Source: an uncultured Clostridia bacterium (GTDB lineage Bacteria > Bacillota > Clostridia > TANB77 > CAG-465). From it: a stretch of DNA of 36,400 bases. The notes below the pieces were generated by a model. It worked only from the letters and a program-made list of their open reading frames with translations, ran no database searches and was not told the origin of the DNA. The stretch covers positions 1 through 36,400 of the forward strand of contig CANRLG010000010.1 in the NCBI GenBank assembly GCA_947631415.1, in the 5' to 3' direction. Both the position numbers and the translations under genes were made by a program. Each line of letters starts with the position of its first letter. The stretch's first letter is position 1. Below, piece by piece: positions 23,824 to 32,004 of this stretch.

Positions 23824-23864
23824 CTTTTATATGTTTAAAATATTTTTTTGTTCTATAGAGAATA

Positions 23865-24410
23865 TTATAAATTAATTTCTCCATCTGCTGCGTTTGACGC
23901 CTCATCCATTATTCCAGCAGCATAAGACTCTTTGATTATACCATCAATTTTCTTTTCAAGTAAATCTTTGTCTTGATTTTCTGCTAAAACCATTTCACTA
24001 AGTAAAATGTTTTTAGATGTTGCAAGCATTTTCTTCTCTCCAATAGAAAGGCCTCTTTCCATATGTCTATGAGAAAGTTCCCTAACTACTTCTGCAACTT
24101 CTAATATGTTACCTGATTTAATCTTTTCTACGTTAAGATTGTATCTCTTACTCCAGTTCACATCATGAACGTAAGGATCTTTAGGTTTTTCTAGAACAGA
24201 AAATACTTTGTCTGCATCAGATTTCTCTGAAATTTCTCTAACACCAATATCATCAACTCTACTAGTTGGAACAGATAATTTCATTCCTCCTATAGGCATT
24301 TTGATGATGTAATACTCATCGATGTTTCCTAGCATTTCCTTTTCCTCAATAGATTCGATTGTACCAGCGCCATGCATTGGATAAACAACTTTATCTCCTA
24401 CACTAAACAC
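23865..24410 (-). CDS. CarD/CdnL-family RNA polymerase-binding regulator
   Basis: This 181-residue protein starts MFSVGDKVVYPMHGAGTIES, the Tudor-like RNA-polymerase-interaction domain shared by CarD, CdnL and the Mfd (TRCF) RID. It continues with YYIIKMPIGGMKLSVPTS. The helical C-terminal half (about 80-181) includes NWSKRYNLNVEKIKSGN, then EVAEVVRELSHRHMERGLS and GEKKML, typical of CdnL. These proteins bind the beta subunit and stabilise open promoter complexes, often at rRNA promoters. GTG 24410 is the start, with GGGGG eight bases upstream. An acidic tail extends past the usual end. It has its own promoter and terminator. Confidence 0.9.
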   Translation of the reverse strand: MFSVGDKVVYPMHGAGTIESIEEKEMLGNIDEYYIIKMPIGGMKLSVPTSRVDDIGVREISEKSDADKVFSVLEKPKDPYVHDVNWSKRYNLNVEKIKSGNILEVAEVVRELSHRHMERGLSIGEKKMLATSKNILLSEMVLAENQDKDLLEKKIDGIIKESYAAGIMDEASNAADGEINL

Positions 24411-24452
24411 TAAACATTCCCCCTTTTCTTTAAATTCAAGTAATACACCTAT

Positions 24453-24481
24453 ATTATATCACAAAAAAGTGGAAAAGTAAA
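24453..24481 (-). promoter_or_regulatory. Promoter for the CarD-family gene
   Basis: TTTACT (24476-24481), 17 bases, TGATATAAT extended -10 (hexamer 24453-24458) on the minus strand. Confidence 0.65.
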
Positions 24482-24512
24482 GGAAATCGAATTTTATTTT
24501 TAGTCATTATGG

Positions 24513-25226
24513 TTAATTTCCACCAAATCTCCTATTTCTTTTTATGTATTCTTCTATTGCTTTATCCATTTGTTTTTCATCAAAGTCTGGCCACATAATA
24601 TTTTCAGGAAAATACAATTCTGAGTAAGTAGACTGCCAAGTTAAGAAATTAGATAATCTATATTCATTACTAGTTCTAATTATTAAATCTGGGTCTGGTA
24701 CATCTTTTGTATATAGGTATGATGAAATAGTATCTTTGGTAATATCTTCTTTTTTTAATTTTCCATTAACTACATCTTCCACTATATTTTTAGTAGCATT
24801 AAGTAGTTCATCTCTACCACCATAATTTAAGCAAATTCCAAGTACCATTTTTTTATTATTCTTAGATTTTTCTTCAAGTCGTATGATATTATTTTGTATT
24901 TTTTTGTCTAATGCAGAAATATCTCCATACACTTTAAACCTAATTTCTCTTTTTTCATCTCCATTTAATAACTCATCTGTATATTTTTCAAATAGTTTCA
25001 TTAAAAGTGAGACTTCAGTTTGACTACGTTTCCAATTTTCTGTAGAAAAAGCATACAGTGTTAAATATTCAAGTCCAATATCATAAGCATATTTAACTAT
25101 CTTTTTTACTGTTTCTACACCCGCTACATGACCTTTTGTAGCATCCATATTTCTAGCTTTAGCCCATCTTCTATTACCATCCATAATTATAGCAATATGT
25201 TTTGGACCTCTTTCATCTATAACCAT
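24513..25226 (-). CDS. uppS: Isoprenyl (undecaprenyl diphosphate) transferase
   Basis: This 237-residue cis-prenyltransferase builds the C55 lipid carrier from farnesyl and isopentenyl diphosphates. HIAIIMDGNRRWAK at 10-23 holds the catalytic Asp16. YLTLYAFSTENWKR and LNYGGRDEL follow, then RTSNEYRLSNFLTWQSTYSE near 190-210. The usual RTSGE/RTGGE reads RTSNE here, a small deviation at the diphosphate-binding loop. An AAGGAG precedes the ATG. It is the last gene of the GNAT-ispH-ispA-HD-uppS run, twelve bases after the HD gene, and supplies the last step to the carrier from the IspA product. Confidence 0.93.
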   Translation of the reverse strand: MVIDERGPKHIAIIMDGNRRWAKARNMDATKGHVAGVETVKKIVKYAYDIGLEYLTLYAFSTENWKRSQTEVSLLMKLFEKYTDELLNGDEKREIRFKVYGDISALDKKIQNNIIRLEEKSKNNKKMVLGICLNYGGRDELLNATKNIVEDVVNGKLKKEDITKDTISSYLYTKDVPDPDLIIRTSNEYRLSNFLTWQSTYSELYFPENIMWPDFDEKQMDKAIEEYIKRNRRFGGN

Positions 25227-25238
25227 AAAATTCTCCTT

Positions 25239-25793
25239 TTAAATATCATAAAAATATGTAGCTTCTAAATCTGCTTCATGAAGTAATAATGCAAGTGGAT
25301 ATTTCTTATATGCCACACTTATTGTTGAATATAATTCTTTTGGCTCTGTAAAGCCCATGTGCCACCTTATAGTGTATAATTCCTCTGGTGTTAATTTAAT
25401 ATACTCTGAAAGCATCATAACAGATTTTTCACCATGACCATAAGGAATACAATCTTCTACTGTATAAAAAGGTACTTTTTCCCATTCGCCTTTTTCATTT
25501 TTAGCATTTCTATATGCTACTTTATAATATTTTACTTTGCATATATCATGAAGAAGTGCTACTATCTTTAAAGTATCTTCACTTACCTCTATATCTATTG
25601 AAGTATGTTTTACTTTATCACATAAAAGTTCATATACTTTCATACTATGCTCTAAAAGTCCACCTTCATAACTTCCATGAAATTTTGTACTAGCAGGTGC
25701 AGTATAAAAATCTGTTGAATCAATAAAATCTACTAATCTTTCTATACCCTCCCTGTTTATACTAAGTATTAAATTTCTAAATTCTTCTTTCAT
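25239..25793 (-). CDS. HD-domain phosphohydrolase
   Basis: This 184-residue protein has HD-superfamily metal ligands: GLLEHSMKV with His49, ALLHDICKVKYY with His82-Asp83, YGHGEKSV near 120, RWHMGF, and a late HEAD. The layout resembles the hydrolase half of YhaM-type 3'-5' exonucleases and related nucleotidohydrolases, without the OB fold of YhaM. The substrate is unknown. It is embedded in the isoprenoid operon, 17 bases after ispA and 12 before uppS, and a GGGGGA ribosome binding site supports the ATG. The placement might be coincidence or might point to a phosphate-ester substrate in that pathway. Confidence 0.8.
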   Translation of the reverse strand: MKEEFRNLILSINREGIERLVDFIDSTDFYTAPASTKFHGSYEGGLLEHSMKVYELLCDKVKHTSIDIEVSEDTLKIVALLHDICKVKYYKVAYRNAKNEKGEWEKVPFYTVEDCIPYGHGEKSVMMLSEYIKLTPEELYTIRWHMGFTEPKELYSTISVAYKKYPLALLLHEADLEATYFYDI

Positions 25794-25810
25794 TATTTTC
25801 CCCCTATGTA

Positions 25811-26701
25811 TTAACGCTCTCTATTTTTTATGTATAAAGCAAGATTTAGTAAAAACTCGGATTTATCTCCAAAAGCTCTTATACTTGCCATTGCTTCATT
25901 TATTACATCATCTAATAATTCTTGAGCTTTTTCCAAACCATAAATAGTAACATAAGTTGCTTTTCTTCTTTCTCTATCATTTCCTACAGGTTTTCCTGTT
26001 TTTCTGCTATCTCCAATTTCAGATAAAATATCATCTTTTATTTGAAAAGCAAGTCCTATATTATCCGCATAATTCATTAAAATTTGTAATTCTTGGTTTG
26101 TTGCTCCTGCAAGTAAAGCTCCAATTCTTACTGACTCTCTAATTAAAGCACCTGTCTTATTTCTATGCATATATTCAAGTTGCTCTAAAGATAAGATTTC
26201 TCCCTCACTTACACTATCATAATACTCTCCTGCTATCATTCTATCTTTAGCTTTAACTAGTTCATTTAATGCCATTATTTTCATGCTTATTTTCTTGATA
26301 TCTAGCTCATCTCTTAAATCATCTGTTATTACAATATTTGAATAGTTAAATAAAGCATCTGCTGCAAGAAGTGCTGTACATTCATCATACATCTTATGAT
26401 TTGTTGGCTTTCCATGTCTAAAATCATCATTATCTATACATGGCATATCATCATGAATAAGACTTGCATTATGTATCATTTCCATTCCTACAGCAAAAGG
26501 TAAACATTGCTCATAGTCATCTTTAAAAAGTCTATATGTAGCAAACATAAGAATAGGTCTAATACGTTTTCCTCCTGCAAGTAAACTATATCTCATTGAC
26601 TCTCTTAGTCTTTTTTCATAAGTATTATCTTCTTTAAAATATTCATCTAGTTTATCATCTATATATTTTTGATAATCTGCTAATTCTTCTTTAAAATTCA
26701 T
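25811..26701 (-). CDS. ispA: Farnesyl/geranyl diphosphate synthase
   Basis: This 296-residue trans-prenyltransferase condenses dimethylallyl with isopentenyl diphosphate. GGKRIRP is at 43-49, the first aspartate-rich motif LIHDDMPCID at 81-90, and GKPTNHK follows. The second aspartate-rich motif, FQIKDDILSEIGD, is near 212-224. The two residues between DDMP and D are the insertion typical of bacterial type II FPP synthases. It overlaps the ispH stop by four bases (ATGA), which gives translational coupling. xseB and dxs, common neighbours elsewhere, are not adjacent. Confidence 0.93.
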   Translation of the reverse strand: MNFKEELADYQKYIDDKLDEYFKEDNTYEKRLRESMRYSLLAGGKRIRPILMFATYRLFKDDYEQCLPFAVGMEMIHNASLIHDDMPCIDNDDFRHGKPTNHKMYDECTALLAADALFNYSNIVITDDLRDELDIKKISMKIMALNELVKAKDRMIAGEYYDSVSEGEILSLEQLEYMHRNKTGALIRESVRIGALLAGATNQELQILMNYADNIGLAFQIKDDILSEIGDSRKTGKPVGNDRERRKATYVTIYGLEKAQELLDDVINEAMASIRAFGDKSEFLLNLALYIKNRER

Positions 26702-27540
26702 TTTTCCTCCTGTAAGCTTTCTAGCTTTTCAACAACTTTATTTATGCTTATATCTGGAGTAGATGCTCCTGACATTATCCCTATTATATCATAATTTGAC
26801 AATTCTTCAATTTTTTCATCATTTTCATCTTGAATAATTATACTATTTTCATTTTCTGCTTTTGAAATATCATATAATTTTTTAGTATTTGAACTTTCTT
26901 TTCCACCTATAATAATCATAGCATCCACTTTTTTTGAAAGTTCCCTACATTCTTCTTGTCGTGTTTTTGTACTTTGACAAATTGTATTAAGGCACACTAT
27001 ATTTGAATATTTTGCTCTAAGAATTTGCTCAATTTCAAGATATTTTGAAGTTGAAAAGGTAGTTTGTACAATAACAAATACTTTTTCAAAGTCTGGTAAT
27101 GTAGCTATTTCTTCTTTATTTTCAATTACTATAGCATTTGTTGAAAATCCTTTTGAGCCTATTGTTTCTGGATGTTCTTTTTTTCCAACAATTATTACTT
27201 GATAGCCCTCTTGCTCTGCCTCTTTAATTTTTTTATGTATTAACTCTACTTTAGGACAAGTATAATCTATAAGTTCTATATTTCTACTTTTTGCTTCATC
27301 ATATATTTTTTGTGCAACACCATGTGCTCTAATTGCAAGTGTTTCAAAGTCTTTTACTTCTTCTAATGAATTTACAAATGTAACCCCTTGTTTTTCTAAA
27401 GAATTAACCACAACTTCATTATGTACAATATTTCCTAAACATTTTAGCTTTTTTAATCTCTTAACATCTTGTGTAACACCATCTACTGCTCTTTTTACAC
27501 CAAAACAAAAGCCTGAAGTTTTTCCAACAATTACTTTCAT
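26698..27540 (-). CDS. ispH: 4-hydroxy-3-methylbut-2-enyl diphosphate reductase
   Basis: IspH makes isopentenyl and dimethylallyl diphosphate in the last step of the DXP pathway using a [4Fe-4S] cluster. Cluster ligands are visible as Cys12 in GFCFGV, Cys95 in DYTCP and Cys188 in NTICQST. RAHGV and VGKKEHPET, with the conserved His, are also present, and the end reads MSGASTPD. At 280 residues it is the plain enzyme, without the ribosomal S1 extension found in many Clostridia. An AAGGAG precedes ATG. It is coupled to ispA and follows a GNAT gene by eleven bases. Confidence 0.94.
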   Translation of the reverse strand: MKVIVGKTSGFCFGVKRAVDGVTQDVKRLKKLKCLGNIVHNEVVVNSLEKQGVTFVNSLEEVKDFETLAIRAHGVAQKIYDEAKSRNIELIDYTCPKVELIHKKIKEAEQEGYQVIIVGKKEHPETIGSKGFSTNAIVIENKEEIATLPDFEKVFVIVQTTFSTSKYLEIEQILRAKYSNIVCLNTICQSTKTRQEECRELSKKVDAMIIIGGKESSNTKKLYDISKAENENSIIIQDENDEKIEELSNYDIIGIMSGASTPDISINKVVEKLESLQEEK

Positions 27541-27551
27541 AATTTTTCTCC

Positions 27552-28055
27552 TTAAATATCATACTCATACGCTATTTCATCATATTCTTTTCCACGAATA
27601 TCAAACTTTCTTTCAGCATACACTTGTCCACCCATTTTAGTATAGAACATTCTGGCAGTCTCATTAGCTTTTAAACACCAAATAATTAATTTCTTCTTAT
27701 TTTTTTGTTTTAAGTCTTCAAGTACATATTGAAGCATTTTAGTTCCAATTCCATTTCTTTGGTATTCTACATCTACATAGATAGCACAGACTTCACAGTC
27801 TACATCCTCGTAATTTGATGAGTATCCATTATTTGTAACATATCTACAAAAACCTTTTACATTAGAATCTTCTTCAGAAACTATAAATATACCGTTATCC
27901 ATTGAACGAGACATATTAGCAATTCTCTCAGTTTTATCTATACTATCTAGTACCTCTTGGTCAATTATTCCTTTATAACAATTCTTCCAGCAGTTTATGT
28001 TTATATCTGCTACTCTCTCAATATCTTCTTTTTCAACATTTCTTATAATTATCAT
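27552..28055 (-). CDS. GNAT-family N-acetyltransferase
   Basis: This 167-residue protein starts with IIIRNVEKEDIERVADIN and has the GNAT acetyl-CoA loop VDVEYQRNGIGTKML at about 94-108 (Q/R-x-x-G-x-G). LKANETARMFYTKMGGQ then marks the C-terminal motif B. The substrate cannot be told from sequence; similar proteins are annotated as general acetyltransferases. A CGGAGG precedes the ATG. It is the first gene of the isoprenoid run. No clear -35 could be placed upstream, though a TATAAT lies in the gap. Confidence 0.85.
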   Translation of the reverse strand: MIIIRNVEKEDIERVADININCWKNCYKGIIDQEVLDSIDKTERIANMSRSMDNGIFIVSEEDSNVKGFCRYVTNNGYSSNYEDVDCEVCAIYVDVEYQRNGIGTKMLQYVLEDLKQKNKKKLIIWCLKANETARMFYTKMGGQVYAERKFDIRGKEYDEIAYEYDI

Positions 28056-28105
28056 AATATTTTCCTCCGAAAAAAAAACATAAGAATATTATACCTAAAA
28101 ATGTC

Positions 28106-28135
28106 AAAAAAATAAAGGTGATTTCTCACCTTTAT
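28106..28135 (-). terminator. Terminator after the SpaA-like gene
   Basis: AATAAAGGTGA (28111-28121) pairs with TCACCTTTATT (28125-28135), an 11-bp stem with a three-base loop, followed by a T-run on the minus strand. Confidence 0.85.
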
Positions 28136-28159
28136 TTTATTTTTATACATATTTTTTAA

Positions 28160-29020
28160 TTATGCTCTTTTTGTTTTTGCACCATGTCTTGGTAAATATG
28201 CTCTAGTTATGTAATCTCCAATACCATGCATATCCATTACTGTTGCAAGTCTAATTTGTTCTGTAATTCTAATATTTCTCATAGCCATTATAACATCAGT
28301 TTTAGATAATTGAATTTTTATAGGTATAGTTGCAGTTATTGGAATATTTTCTACATCAACATCTTGTGCTTCTTCTTTAACTTCAAAATCTTCTTTAGCT
28401 GATTCATATAAATTTCCTAAAACTTGTACTTGTTCAATAGTTGGAGTGTAATCTTGAGTATTACTAATTTGAGTACTTGCATTATTTTCTTCAACTACTG
28501 GAGCTTCTTGTGGTTTCTCCTCAACTACTGGCTCTTGAGTAGTAGGTTTTTCAACTGGTTTTTCTGTAACCTCTGATATTTTCATTTTTAATCCAATATC
28601 TATAGTTTCAATATATTCCATGGGAGTGACATCAAAAGTACCTACACTTTCAACTGGCTCTAATCCCATTGGACAAGTTCCTACTTCATATTTATAAAAA
28701 CCAAAAGGTAGTTGATTTAATACTATTTCACCATTTTCATTTGATACTAGGTTCATTCCTTGATATTCACTATACATAGAGCCTAATTCTACAAATTGCT
28801 CACCATCTCTATAGTATAGTTTAATTGATGCACCACTTACAGGATATAAGCTTTCATTATTTTGTACTACTGAAAATTTGAATACTGGTGCTTGACCTAA
28901 ATCAAATTCATCTAATAAATCTGCCTCATTATCTGTTGTAACATCTTCTGCTGCATAAGTTGTTTGAAATCCTAAAATGAACATTGTTAATAATATAATA
29001 GATAATGTATACTTTTTCAT
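28160..29020 (-). CDS. Secreted protein with SpaA-like (prealbumin-fold) domain
   Basis: ATG 29020 follows GAGGGTGA, and the product starts with a signal peptide, MKKYTLSIILLTMFILGF, with probable cleavage after QTTYA. Upstream in-frame starts are excluded because they lie at or above the -10 element. The mature protein has an acidic linker and a SpaA/Cna-B-like domain at about 45-150: PVFKFSVVQNN, GASIKLYYRDG, NENGEIVLNQLPFGFYKYE. A Pro/Glu-rich spacer (VEKPVEKPTTQEP and similar) follows, then a C-terminal region of about 90 residues ending RHGAKTKRA. No LPxTG motif or membrane anchor is present, so it may be released or held by another partner. It is monocistronic, and the function is unknown. 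Confidence 0.75.
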   Translation of the reverse strand: MKKYTLSIILLTMFILGFQTTYAAEDVTTDNEADLLDEFDLGQAPVFKFSVVQNNESLYPVSGASIKLYYRDGEQFVELGSMYSEYQGMNLVSNENGEIVLNQLPFGFYKYEVGTCPMGLEPVESVGTFDVTPMEYIETIDIGLKMKISEVTEKPVEKPTTQEPVVEEKPQEAPVVEENNASTQISNTQDYTPTIEQVQVLGNLYESAKEDFEVKEEAQDVDVENIPITATIPIKIQLSKTDVIMAMRNIRITEQIRLATVMDMHGIGDYITRAYLPRHGAKTKRA

Positions 29021-29047
29021 ATCATTCACCCTCTTCCTCATATTTAT

Positions 29048-29076
29048 ATTATACCACATTTTTGACTTTATGTTAA
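29048..29076 (-). promoter_or_regulatory. Promoter for the SpaA-like gene
   Basis: TTAACA (29071-29076), 17 bases, TATAAT (29048-29053) preceded by TGTGG, on the minus strand. Confidence 0.75.
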
Positions 29077-29345
29077 GTAGTTTGGCTGTTTTTACTTATT
29101 TTAAAAGGCTACTTTTTTTTAAATTTTATTTTATAATTTTCAATTTATTTTAAATTATTATTAAATTATTTAATTTATAAAAATGATTGAAAATAGCTAT
29201 TTCAAGCCTTTTTATGTAACCTGTAGCATCCGATTTTTGCTATTATTTTACTAATTATTTTAGTTTTCTAATTTACAAAAATTAAAATATTACATTTTCG
29301 TTACATTTTGTATTTTTAGGCATATATAACTTTAAATACTTACAT
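29077..29345. other. AT-rich intergenic stretch without recognisable genes
   Basis: About 270 bases of extremely AT-rich sequence between the SpaA-like promoter and the disA terminator. I see no reading frame with a ribosome binding site, no strong hairpin and no repeat array. It may act as an UP-type or curved-DNA element for the SpaA-like promoter. Confidence 0.5.
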
Positions 29346-29374
29346 AAAAAAGCAAGGTGCATTTTACACCCTGC
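29346..29374 (-). terminator. Terminator after radA-disA
   Basis: GCAGGGTG and CACCTTGC form an 8-bp stem with one G-U pair, followed on the minus strand by TTTTTT. Confidence 0.8.
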
Positions 29375-29377
29375 CTA

Positions 29378-30460
29378 TTATATATTATATAGTTTTATAA
29401 TATTTTGTTCTTGTAATCTCTTAAGAGATTGGTTAATTATCTTTGCTCTACGTTCACCTATTCCATCTACATTATCTAATTGTACTACTGTAGCATTGCA
29501 TACCTTTTGTAATGAACCAAAATTGTCTATTATTTTTTCAATTACTGTATTTGGCATTTTTGGTATTTTATTTAATACTCTATAGCCTCTTGGCGATACA
29601 TTTCTATCTAATAACTCTGTTGTACTATCTGACTCATATCCAAGTAGCTTTATTATTTTTTCTGAATCTAGTAGAGTTTTTCTATCTAATTTTCTAATAT
29701 CTGATAGTATAGTTTCTACATCTTTCTTACTTCTTGTTTTAGGTTGAACTCTATAATCTTGAATTATTTGTTTTTCTTCTACTTCAACATTATCTACTAG
29801 TTCTAATAATTGACTATTAAGTAATGTGCCCTCATTACCAAGTTCAACTATTACCTTTTCTACTTCACTTTTCATACGTAGTACCTGTTCACTTCTATAA
29901 ATTACATTTGCTACAAGCTCTAAATATACAATATCGTCAAATTCATGTTCTGTTAAGACACTTAGTAAATGGTCTAATACCTTTTTATATTTTTCTACAG
30001 TTTCAAGCATTTGTGTTGCCTGTATAACTACGGCTTGAGTTTCTTTAATTACATATCTATAATCTCCCTTAAAGATAGTAATTATTCCTCTCCTTTGAGA
30101 TATACAAATAACCATTTTATCTGTTTGTTTTGCAACACGTTCTGCTGTTCTATGTCTAGTACCTGTTTCAACTGTTTTAATATTGTGGTCTGGTAGAAGT
30201 TGGACATTTGCTCTTAGTATCTTCTTTAAATCTCCACTTACTATTATAGCGCCATCCATCTTACATAGTTCATAAATATTTGCTGGAGTAAAATCTATAT
30301 CTATTTTAAATCCTCCATCTAGTATTTCTGCTATACTATCTTCATCTGAAAGTACAATTAATGCCCCTGTTTTTGCTCTTAATATGTTGTCTAGTCCAGA
30401 CCTTAGTGCAGTTCCTGGTGCTACTTTTCTTAATATTTCAGTTAATTCATCTTTTGCCAA
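29378..30460 (-). CDS. disA: DNA integrity scanning diadenylate cyclase DisA
   Basis: DisA makes cyclic di-AMP from two ATP and reports on DNA damage. The cyclase domain has the catalytic MDGA at 68-71 and TRHR at 101-104. A helical linker spans about 150-290. Helix-hairpin-helix DNA-binding repeats end the protein (IEKIIDNFGSLQKV, then VDGIGERRAKII). At 360 residues it has the usual length. The start is a TTG at 30460 with GGAGG eight bases upstream, in the 13-base gap after radA. The radA-disA order is the same as in Bacillus. No c-di-AMP phosphodiesterase is in the window. Confidence 0.95.
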   Translation of the reverse strand: MAKDELTEILRKVAPGTALRSGLDNILRAKTGALIVLSDEDSIAEILDGGFKIDIDFTPANIYELCKMDGAIIVSGDLKKILRANVQLLPDHNIKTVETGTRHRTAERVAKQTDKMVICISQRRGIITIFKGDYRYVIKETQAVVIQATQMLETVEKYKKVLDHLLSVLTEHEFDDIVYLELVANVIYRSEQVLRMKSEVEKVIVELGNEGTLLNSQLLELVDNVEVEEKQIIQDYRVQPKTRSKKDVETILSDIRKLDRKTLLDSEKIIKLLGYESDSTTELLDRNVSPRGYRVLNKIPKMPNTVIEKIIDNFGSLQKVCNATVVQLDNVDGIGERRAKIINQSLKRLQEQNIIKLYNI

Positions 30461-30473
30461 ATCTTACTCCTCC

Positions 30474-31841
30474 TTACATAAATTTACTAATTGTTTCATC
30501 TATTGTAGCTACCCCAATAAGTGTAGCATCTATATTCTCTTTTATGCTTTCTATTTGTTTTTTATTTGTATAAATAGTGTCATATCCTAACTTAGATATT
30601 TCCTTTATACGTTTTTCAAAATTAGTTATATTACGTATCTCACCTGTAAGTCCAATTTCTCCTAAAAATACAGTCTTAGGTGAAATAGCTATATTTTTGT
30701 AACTTGAAAAAATAGCCATTGCAACACTTAAATCTACAGCAGGTTCATCTACTCTCATACCTCCAATAACATTTACATATATGTCTTGTGTACTTAAATT
30801 CAAATTACATCTTTTTTCTAAGACAGCTATTAACATATTAAGCCTGTTTAAATCTATTCCATTTGCAACTCTTCTAGGATTATTATAATACGAATGAGTA
30901 GTCAAGGCTTGAACTTCCATAAGTATTGTAGATGAGCCCTCAACAGTTGCAACGATTGCAGTACCTGGTAGATTTTTCTCAGATTTTGTTAAAAATACAT
31001 CTGACATATTTGTAACTTCTACCATTCCTTCATCTTTCATATCAAAAATACCAATTTCATTAGTTGAGCCAAACCTATTTTTTACCCCTCTAATTATTCT
31101 ATGAGTTAGAAATCTTTCGCCCTCAATATATATAACTGTGTCTACCATGTGTTCTAGTATTCGTGGTCCTGCTATTACTCCATCTTTTGTTACATGACCA
31201 ATAACTATTGTAGTAATATTGTTTCTTTTTGCTACATACATAAGTCTAGCGGTTACTTCTTTTACTTGAGAAATACTACCAGGTGTAGAAGAAATATTTT
31301 CATCATACATAGTCTGAATGGAGTCTACTATGCAAAACTTAGGCTCTATTTCTTGTATCTTATTTTCTATAGTATCAATATCTGTTTCATTATAGAACAA
31401 AATATTATCTGAATTTACACCTAATCTATCTGCCCTTAACTTTACTTGAGTTTCAGATTCTTCTCCAGAAATATATAATACTTTCCCATTTTGAGATAGT
31501 TTTTCACACACTTGCATAATTAAAGTAGATTTACCAATTCCTGGCTCTCCACCTATTAAGTTAAGTGACCCCTCAACTATTCCTCCACCAAATACTCTAT
31601 TTAATTCCTCATAGCCTGTATCAAGTCTTACTTCTTTAGTTACTACAATATCATTTAGTTTTTTTACAGTGGAACTATTTGTAAATGTAGCATTATGTCC
31701 ATTTTCAGTTTTAGAACTATTTTTCTTTGTAATTTTTTCTTCTACAAAACTATTCCAACTATTACACCCTGGACATTTTCCCATCCATTTAGCCGATTCA
31801 TAGCCACATTCTTTACAAAAAAACACCGTATTAGTTGCCAT
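30474..31841 (-). CDS. radA: DNA repair protein RadA
   Basis: This 455-residue RecA-like helicase promotes branch migration during recombination. The N-terminal zinc finger is complete: Cys9, Cys12, Cys23 and Cys26 in FFCKECGYESAKWMGKCPGC. Walker A GGEPGIGKST is at 97-106, the RadA-specific KNRFG motif near 253, and the C-terminal Lon-like (inactive) domain includes GGMRVDEPAVDLSVAMA and LGEIGLTGEIR. A GAGAGG ribosome binding site and a clear promoter support the ATG. It is co-transcribed with disA, and the two proteins are known to interact in Bacillus. Confidence 0.95.
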   Translation of the reverse strand: MATNTVFFCKECGYESAKWMGKCPGCNSWNSFVEEKITKKNSSKTENGHNATFTNSSTVKKLNDIVVTKEVRLDTGYEELNRVFGGGIVEGSLNLIGGEPGIGKSTLIMQVCEKLSQNGKVLYISGEESETQVKLRADRLGVNSDNILFYNETDIDTIENKIQEIEPKFCIVDSIQTMYDENISSTPGSISQVKEVTARLMYVAKRNNITTIVIGHVTKDGVIAGPRILEHMVDTVIYIEGERFLTHRIIRGVKNRFGSTNEIGIFDMKDEGMVEVTNMSDVFLTKSEKNLPGTAIVATVEGSSTILMEVQALTTHSYYNNPRRVANGIDLNRLNMLIAVLEKRCNLNLSTQDIYVNVIGGMRVDEPAVDLSVAMAIFSSYKNIAISPKTVFLGEIGLTGEIRNITNFEKRIKEISKLGYDTIYTNKKQIESIKENIDATLIGVATIDETISKFM

Positions 31842-31871
31842 ATATACCTCTCTCCTTGTTCTACGTTCACT

Positions 31872-31900
31872 ATTATATCATTAAAACTACTATTTCTCAA
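31872..31900 (-). promoter_or_regulatory. Promoter for radA-disA
   Basis: TTGAGA (31895-31900), 17 bases, TGATATAAT (hexamer 31872-31877) on the minus strand. No LexA-type box was seen near it. Confidence 0.75.
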
Positions 31901-31913
31901 CCAAATGAGCTAT

Positions 31914-31949
31914 AAAAAAAGATGGAGAAAACATATTCTTCATCTTTTC
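31914..31949 (-). terminator. Terminator after dxs
   Basis: GATG-x-AGAA (31921-31929) pairs with TTCT-x-CATC (31936-31944) with one G-T position, followed on the minus strand by TTTTTTT. Confidence 0.7.
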
Positions 31950-32004
31950 ATATTTGCCTTTAAAACCATTTTTATATTTTCTAGTGATGTTACTCACTTT
32001 TATA

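Noticed and set aside
28498-28570. Tandem DNA repeat in the Pro/Glu-rich part of the SpaA-like gene
   Set aside because: The similarity is at the amino-acid composition level (EKP, EEKP). The DNA units are not regular enough to call a repeat.
29018-29059. Start of the SpaA-like protein at 29059
   Set aside because: It lies upstream of the -10 hexamer. ATG 29020 gives a normal signal peptide after GAGGGTGA.
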